Below the pieces are notes generated by a model that worked only from the letters and a program-made list of their open reading frames with translations, had not been told where the DNA came from and searched no databases. From JAAYDH01 sp035353055 (GTDB lineage Bacteria > Bacillota_I > Bacilli_A > RFN20 > CAG-826), in NCBI GenBank assembly GCA_035353055.1, contig DAOPYW010000001.1:30865-94864 (forward strand): 64,000 nt of DNA. The letters run 5' to 3'. Below are positions 59,269-64,000 of the stretch, in pieces. The translations under genes were made by a program, and so were the position numbers. Position 1 is the stretch's first letter, and each line of letters starts with the position of its first letter.

Positions 59269-61146
59269 TCACTTGATAATGTCAATCTTTAACATCTCGC
59301 TAATTCTTTTTAAAAGTGGCTTGTCTTCGCAATAGATATAGCACCCTTTTTGTCCTCTTGTTAATAGCGTCTTGTATGTATTTTTTATCAGTTGACTAGC
59401 AAGATTCACGTTGCTCGATTTGATTCCAGATGTTTTATCATCTTTGGAAATTTTGCTTTTATCAATAATAATCCGATTATTCATTTCGTCATATCTTAAA
59501 TCTTGCCCAATTAAGACCCCAACATAATCAAATTCTAATCCTTGAGCAGTATGGATACATCCAACTTCTTCAAATGAAGAAGGATTAATGGCCCATATCT
59601 TATCATTTTCTAAGTTCCACTTAGCTTTAAAATCATCTTCTAGGTAAATATCGTACTCTCCACGATTATTTTTGACATCCCAGTCATAGCAATAACCAGC
59701 AACTATTCGAGCTTTATTGTTAAATTTGTTTTGTTCCCTAAGAACATCTCTCATCTTATTCGGGTTATCAAACAGCTTTATATCAAAGTTCAAATCAGAT
59801 AAATCGAGGTCGACGAACTCTCCAATTTGAAGAAGGTTGTTAAGGAATTGAATGTATTGATCACTACCATTACACCTAAACTGCGAAGTTAATTTTGTGT
59901 CTTCATTGATTATTACGCGACTTTGCAATAGCTTCGCCCATTTTTCTATTTCATCAATTGAGCCAATATCTTTGGTTGTAATCCGCTGATCCTCATCTAT
60001 CAAGAATATTGTAAGTAGAGATGCATTGATACATTCCTTGACCTGGTTCTCGCCATAGAAGTCACCATACATTTGTTTTACTAAGCGATGAGCTTCATCC
60101 ACTATTAAACAATCATAGAAATTTGACTGACTATGAGACAGTCCGAAAGGTGATCTAAACAAAGCTTTAATATCTATTTCTTTTTTTAGATCTGATTTTG
60201 ATAAAAGTCTTAAATATGCTTCGCGAGGAGCGCTGTTTTTTGTTACGTAGCTTGCATTCATGCCTTGAGTAATAAATTGCTTAAGCAAATTAACTGCTAA
60301 AACGGATTTTCCGGTCCCAGGGCCGCCTTGAATTACGATTGTTCTTTTCTTCATATCTTTTAGGCATTGACTCATTGTTTTCACACATATGTCATAAGCA
60401 GTTGCTTGTTCATCCAAAAGCATGAATTCTTTTCTGCCTTTCATTAATGAAACAAGACAGTCTTGTAAAGCTTTTGATGGTTTGATGCGTCCATTATCAA
60501 TCTTGTAAAGAAGGTCGCCATCAGATGATTTTTTATTGATGTATTTCTTTATAAAATTACGAATATCAGCAACTTGGTTTTTAATGAAAAAAGGTGCCTC
60601 ATCATACCATGTTTTAAAAATGCTATCGTTGAGTTGATCAACGTATTGAGGCAAGTAATTGTGTAGGTAGGCACAGGGAATAATATGTATATCTCTTTCT
60701 TGAACCATCTCAGAAGAATTCTTAATAAAAACAGAATAGGAATAAGCCTGATAAGAAGGATGATTGACCATCCTAACTGCTCCACCGGTGTATGCCTTTA
60801 CGCTATGTTGCATTTCATCATCGATTTTTTCGACTTTATCCCATTGTTTTAATTCAACAACAATCACATTGTCGCGATCTTGATAATCCACTCCGCAAAT
60901 CATAAAATCAACTCTCTTGGAGGTTCTTGGTATTTGATATTCAATTGCGATTTCCACATCATCAGGAATTTCAGGAACATCAATAACATTTTTCATGAAA
61001 TTGAGAGAATTTTGAAAAGCGCGGTATTCCGCTTCAGCTCCACCATTGATGTGGGCGTTTCTAAGTTTTTCAATAATCTTGTCCGCGATTGTGTTATAAA
61101 TAACCTCTAGGCAAAACTGTTGTTTGTTTCCTGAATAGATAATCAT
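59269..61146 (-). CDS. DUF2075 nuclease-helicase (SLFN-g3 helicase family)
   Basis: 625 aa. Residues ~60-105 look like a PD-(D/E)xK nuclease core: KRVDFMICG (Asp 80) and VIVVELKQW (Glu 98, Lys 100). Residues ~265-620 are a superfamily 1 helicase of the Schlafen group-3 type: Walker A QGGPGTGKSV, Walker B CLIVDEAHR, LIDEDQRI, SQFRCNGSD, HTAQGLEFDYVGV and LLTRGQKGCYIY. Starts MIIYSGNKQQF, usual for the family; SD AGGGAG. Followed by the MazG-like gene with overlapping signals. AT-richer than the core genes, and stop is TGA; likely acquired. Confidence 0.9.
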   Translation of the reverse strand: MIIYSGNKQQFCLEVIYNTIADKIIEKLRNAHINGGAEAEYRAFQNSLNFMKNVIDVPEIPDDVEIAIEYQIPRTSKRVDFMICGVDYQDRDNVIVVELKQWDKVEKIDDEMQHSVKAYTGGAVRMVNHPSYQAYSYSVFIKNSSEMVQERDIHIIPCAYLHNYLPQYVDQLNDSIFKTWYDEAPFFIKNQVADIRNFIKKYINKKSSDGDLLYKIDNGRIKPSKALQDCLVSLMKGRKEFMLLDEQATAYDICVKTMSQCLKDMKKRTIVIQGGPGTGKSVLAVNLLKQFITQGMNASYVTKNSAPREAYLRLLSKSDLKKEIDIKALFRSPFGLSHSQSNFYDCLIVDEAHRLVKQMYGDFYGENQVKECINASLLTIFLIDEDQRITTKDIGSIDEIEKWAKLLQSRVIINEDTKLTSQFRCNGSDQYIQFLNNLLQIGEFVDLDLSDLNFDIKLFDNPNKMRDVLREQNKFNNKARIVAGYCYDWDVKNNRGEYDIYLEDDFKAKWNLENDKIWAINPSSFEEVGCIHTAQGLEFDYVGVLIGQDLRYDEMNNRIIIDKSKISKDDKTSGIKSSNVNLASQLIKNTYKTLLTRGQKGCYIYCEDKPLLKRISEMLKIDIIK

Positions 61147-61300
61147 TTTGTTTCTCCCTCAAAAAATAAAGTAAATGCTGTCGAACCCAAATCAATAAGA
61201 AATAAAATTCTTTCTCCAATATTATTCCATAGCTTTTTAGTCATATAAAATAGTTTATCTTAGTAAAGCTCAGTTGTATTTAAAAATATTTTTAATAAAA

Positions 61301-61323
61301 GAAAAAATTCCGAATTAATCGGA
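61301..61323 (-). terminator. Likely terminator after the beta-helix lipoprotein gene
   Basis: TCCGA and TCGGA pair around 5 nt, followed by ATTTTTTC, on the minus strand, 104 bp past the stop. The rest of 61147-61426 is AT-rich, with palindromic TTAAAAATATTTTTAA and TTATC-AAA-GATAA but no gene. Confidence 0.5.
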
Positions 61324-61426
61324 CTTCCTAATTAAAATCGCAAAATTGCAAGCAAAGATACAATGTTGCGGATATTATCTTTGATAATAAAGTTTGTGAA
61401 AAATATTATTTTATTTCCTGTCTTAA

Positions 61427-63163
61427 TCAACGGCCAGGTCCGCCGGGTCCGCCTCCTGAAGTTGAAATATTAGAATAGTAATATGAATTGGAAAAGTTCA
61501 TCGTAGCAGAGCGGCTTCCTGCTTTAATAACATAGGTATTACCTTTGCTCATATAAGGTGAAGAATATACAGCACACGCAAATGTTTTAGTGGCCGTAAA
61601 GGTAAAGCCACTGCCATCCTCGACTGTGATTGTCGTGCCATCGCCACCAGATAAAGCCACTAATCCGGAGCATTGAGTTCCAGTATCAAAATTGACTGCC
61701 ATATCCGTCGAGCCAATTGCCAAGACTATTCCACCAGTAATCTCGGCGACGTAGGAACTGCCATCGCCAATATCAATTGCACCGTTTCCGCCATTGGTTG
61801 GGCCTTCAACGATGGTTGTGCCACCACTGACATAAATAGAACCATTGGAATCGAGTCCATCGCCTTGGGCATTAATATAGACATCTCCGCCTTTGATATA
61901 TAAAGTTCCTGTCGATGATGTGCCACCCCACGGATCATAATCATCAGAACTTTGAGTATCGCTGCCCCCAGCGCAGTTAATTCCATCATCGGTCGCGGTG
62001 ACGCTGATTTCTCCACTGGAAATATCGATGATATACGCTTCTAAACCTTCATATGATTTTGTGACTTCAACCTTACCGGCTGTGATGGATAATGTCGAGT
62101 CGGCATGAATGCCATCATCGCTTGATTGAGCGGTCACAGTGCCACCAGCAATTGAGATGCAAGCATTGCTATGTATTCCATCATCAGCAGCATTGATATC
62201 AAGAGTGGCAACGCCTACTTGCAGATTACCTCGGCAGACGATACCTTTTTTCGAATAGGAACTTGACTTGCTATAGGAAGATCCACCGCCAGCTACAGCG
62301 GTTACTGAACCCCCGACGAATTTAGCGTAGCCAGTAAAAGTTCCGCTGGTGACGTCGCTATCGACATCGATTCCATCATATTCAGCAGTGATATCAAGTG
62401 AGCCACTTTCCATATAGAAATAACTAGTTAGCTCGTCATTGCATACTTGAATGCCATCGTGGCCAGAGTTAATCGTAATGATCGGAGTTTCGCCGATGCG
62501 CAATGAGTCTCCCGCTTGAAAACCTATTTTTGTCGAGGTGACATTGAGTTCTAAAGAACCTAGTATTTTCAAATCGTTTTTGCAGACGACACCATGGAGT
62601 TTACTATTAACAGAAAGGGACCCCGTTCCATTGATTGTCAAATCATCGCGAGCGTGAATTGCTCCATCAATGGTAGATGAATCATCAATCTGCCCTTCGG
62701 TATAGGTAGAAACGATGGATGATGTTCCGATATTTTGAATGATAACTTTATCAGCTTTGCTCACGTATAAGCAAGCGAAAAGAGAATTTGTCATCGTGAC
62801 ATTATCTAAGATTAGATAAATATCTCCTGATTCACTAGCTTCTTCTACTTTGATAGCGACATTGCTAGAAGAACCAGTGACATGGTATTTGCCAATTTTT
62901 GTGATGGTGACAGTACTTCCGTTTGTGCCACATGTGGTATCAGAAATCGTGCCGCTGGAACCATTTAGAAGAATATCAGCATCTGCTTCTTCTGCTAGCA
63001 CATCCTCAGAATCTTCATCGGTAAATTGAGTGGGATCTTCATCGACGTCGGTGACGACATTACCGGTGGGGTCAAAATCTCCACTATTGCCATTAATTAG
63101 ATTGCAACTCGTAAGAAAAATAGAAGCAGTTAAAACAATTAACAAACGTTTAAATTTTCTCAT
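61427..63163 (-). CDS. Cthe_2159-like beta-helix carbohydrate-binding lipoprotein
   Basis: 578 aa. Lipoprotein signal MRKFKRLLIVLTASIFLTSC, an acidic linker, then a long repetitive domain (about 60-500) of short strands such as GSLSVNSKLHGVVCKNDL, GTVTAQSSDDGIHAD and GISVTATDDGIN-like turns. This is the parallel beta-helix of the Cthe_2159 (DUF4353) family, whose founder binds polygalacturonate. The C-terminal tail is Gly/Pro-rich (SGGGPGGPGR). In other genomes such proteins accompany VTC/DUF4956 pairs; here that pair is 20 kb away. SD GGAGAAA. Stop TGA. Confidence 0.85.
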   Translation of the reverse strand: MRKFKRLLIVLTASIFLTSCNLINGNSGDFDPTGNVVTDVDEDPTQFTDEDSEDVLAEEADADILLNGSSGTISDTTCGTNGSTVTITKIGKYHVTGSSSNVAIKVEEASESGDIYLILDNVTMTNSLFACLYVSKADKVIIQNIGTSSIVSTYTEGQIDDSSTIDGAIHARDDLTINGTGSLSVNSKLHGVVCKNDLKILGSLELNVTSTKIGFQAGDSLRIGETPIITINSGHDGIQVCNDELTSYFYMESGSLDITAEYDGIDVDSDVTSGTFTGYAKFVGGSVTAVAGGGSSYSKSSSYSKKGIVCRGNLQVGVATLDINAADDGIHSNACISIAGGTVTAQSSDDGIHADSTLSITAGKVEVTKSYEGLEAYIIDISSGEISVTATDDGINCAGGSDTQSSDDYDPWGGTSSTGTLYIKGGDVYINAQGDGLDSNGSIYVSGGTTIVEGPTNGGNGAIDIGDGSSYVAEITGGIVLAIGSTDMAVNFDTGTQCSGLVALSGGDGTTITVEDGSGFTFTATKTFACAVYSSPYMSKGNTYVIKAGSRSATMNFSNSYYYSNISTSGGGPGGPGR

Positions 63164-63377
63164 AATCAGGCTATTTCTCCATTTTCGTACAACCGCTACA
63201 TAAATGATGACCTTAAATATTTCTTAAAGAAAGAATTATTTTGAATACATGTAATCATAAGGTCAGCTAGTGATATCATATTTTTTAAACACTTTTTAAA
63301 TGTTTTTTGTGTCCAAAAATGGTGAAAAACACACGCAGAAAAAGAAAAACCCCCTTTAAAAGGGGTTATGTAGATCA
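63164..63377 (-). promoter_or_regulatory. Leader/promoter region of the lipoprotein gene with long-range inverted repeat
   Basis: TGACCTTA (63208-63215) and TAAGGTCA (63258-63265) are perfect complements 42 nt apart and could enclose a TTTCTTTAAGAAA hairpin in the leader RNA. No -10/-35 pair stands out. The tRNA terminator occupies the far end. Confidence 0.3.
63343..63367 (-). terminator. Intrinsic terminator after tRNA-Arg
   Basis: AACCCC and GGGGTT pair around a short loop with TTTTTCTTTTTC downstream on the minus strand, starting 11 bp after the tRNA. Confidence 0.8.
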
Positions 63378-63454
63378 TGGTACCCTCTAGGCGATTCGAA
63401 CGCCTGACCTACGGCTTAGAAGGCCGTTGCTCTATCCAGCTGAGCTAAGAGGGC
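63378..63454 (-). tRNA. tRNA-Arg (anticodon TCT)
   Basis: 77 nt including encoded CCA. Acceptor arms GCCCTCT and AGAGGGT (first pair G-U), D-arm AGCTCAGCTGGATAGAGC, anticodon loop CTTCTAA with TCT (reads AGA/AGG), and T-arm GGCGTTCGAATCGCC. A terminator follows directly. Confidence 0.97.
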
Positions 63455-63532
63455 AGTTGCGAAATCTATCTTAACGAGATAGCAGGGGTTTTTCAAGAAA
63501 TAATATTATTAGCTTTGATATATTGATGTCCA

Positions 63533-64000
63533 CTACTGATGAAGTTTCTGATAGATGGCATCAGCGAGAGGAGACGGCAGAATTTGCTCTAGCTCTTCAA
63601 TCGAAGCATTTTTCAAGAGATTAATGTCTGGATAGGCGCGATAGATCATCTCTTTTCTTCGCGGTCCTAAACCTTTAATATCATCCAATAAAGAAGACTT
63701 CATGGCTTTGCTTCGCTTCTCATGATGGAAGCTAATCGCAAAGCGATGCACTTCATCTTGCATCCTAGTTAAGAGAAAGAACAAGGTTTTATTTTCAACC
63801 GGATAGATGTTGCCATATTCATCCATTAACCCGGCAGTCTGATGCTTATCGTTTTTGGCTAACCCAAATAATGGGATTGTCACATTTGCTTCTTTGAGAG
63901 CTTCTTTACCAGCGATGATTTGGTTGATACCGCCATCGACTAGGATGAGATCAGGCAATTTTTGTGATTCAACTGCCAAGCGATGATAATGGCGGTAGAT
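63533..64000 (-). CDS. uvrC: UvrABC excinuclease subunit C, C-terminal part
   Basis: Last 155 residues of UvrC; the 5' part is outside the window, and the frame is open to base 64000 (IYRHYHRLAVESQ). Seen: the RNase H-like 5' endonuclease core LPDLILVDGGINQIIAGKEAL and HRFAISFHHEKRSK, then the C-terminal (HhH)2 domain (LDDIKGLGPRRKEMIYRAY, SIEELEQI). A TTG at 63979 is inside the gene and not a start. Confidence 0.95.
   Translation of the reverse strand: MYRHYHRLAVESQKLPDLILVDGGINQIIAGKEALKEANVTIPLFGLAKNDKHQTAGLMDEYGNIYPVENKTLFFLLTRMQDEVHRFAISFHHEKRSKAMKSSLLDDIKGLGPRRKEMIYRAYPDINLLKNASIEELEQILPSPLADAIYQKLHQ

Noticed and set aside
61726..62016. Frame within the beta-helix lipoprotein gene.
   Set aside because: It arises from the repetitive sequence of the real gene in another frame.
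63196..63378. 60-codon frame between tRNA-Arg and the lipoprotein gene.
   Set aside because: It crosses the tRNA terminator and has no SD or recognisable protein features.
1..64000. TGA as tryptophan codon (Mollicutes code).
   Set aside because: Core genes use TGG throughout, all families end at the expected length under the standard code, and nusB/xseA overlap as ATGA.

Overview
The window comes from a low-to-moderate-GC Gram-positive bacterium (Bacillota), most likely an uncultured, host-associated member of the Bacilli close to the Mollicutes/Erysipelotrichales. The pointers are: ribosomal protein L27 with a cleavable N-terminal extension next to its Prp protease gene, two T-box leaders, an Asp23-family protein, a NusB/XseA/XseB/Dxs cluster, Gram-positive type lipoproteins and XRE regulators. 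The genetic code is the standard bacterial one: TGG is used for Trp and TGA still acts as a stop, for example in the nusB/xseA ATGA overlap. TGA is rare among stops, about 5 of roughly 50. I cannot name the species.

Positions 1-35 kb are an almost unbroken minus-strand run of housekeeping genes: dinB (cut by the window edge); asp23-nusB-xseA-xseB-dxs; tkt; rel-hisS-aspS; a heterodimeric ABC exporter; obgE-nadE-(32-aa membrane peptide)-ruvA-ruvB-secDF-recJ-lipoprotein; rplU-prp-rpmA; valS (valine T-box) followed by a 60-aa membrane peptide and radC; and TPR protein-tig-lon-engB. Oddities here are a metallothionein-like Cys/His tail on HisRS and a hairpin before the 60-aa peptide that looks like both an intrinsic terminator and a Shine-Dalgarno sequence.

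Positions 35-50 kb are metabolic and mixed in strand. They hold yggS; a single-polypeptide arginine decarboxylase/agmatine deiminase followed by N-carbamoylputrescine amidase (arginine to putrescine in two genes); a Zn-ribbon protein, cysK and cysE (cysteine synthesis); a VTC-domain/DUF4956 pair; a tyrosine phenol-lyase-like enzyme behind a T-box with a tyrosine specifier; corA; a nitroreductase; a methyltransferase; and an ABC-2 exporter.

Positions 50-64 kb are accessory. They hold a fusion of an XRE DNA-binding domain to an M18 aminopeptidase, with candidate operators at its own promoter; a CPA2 antiporter with a small PII-like protein; a membrane-bound XRE/Zn-ribbon regulator with a large MBG-repeat lipoprotein; an apparently frameshifted GNAT gene; a two-gene nuclease-helicase (DUF2075/SLFN-g3) plus MazG-like operon that could be a defence module; a Cthe_2159-like beta-helix lipoprotein; tRNA-Arg(TCT); and the 3' end of uvrC. 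No CRISPR array, insertion sequence, prophage or rRNA was seen.
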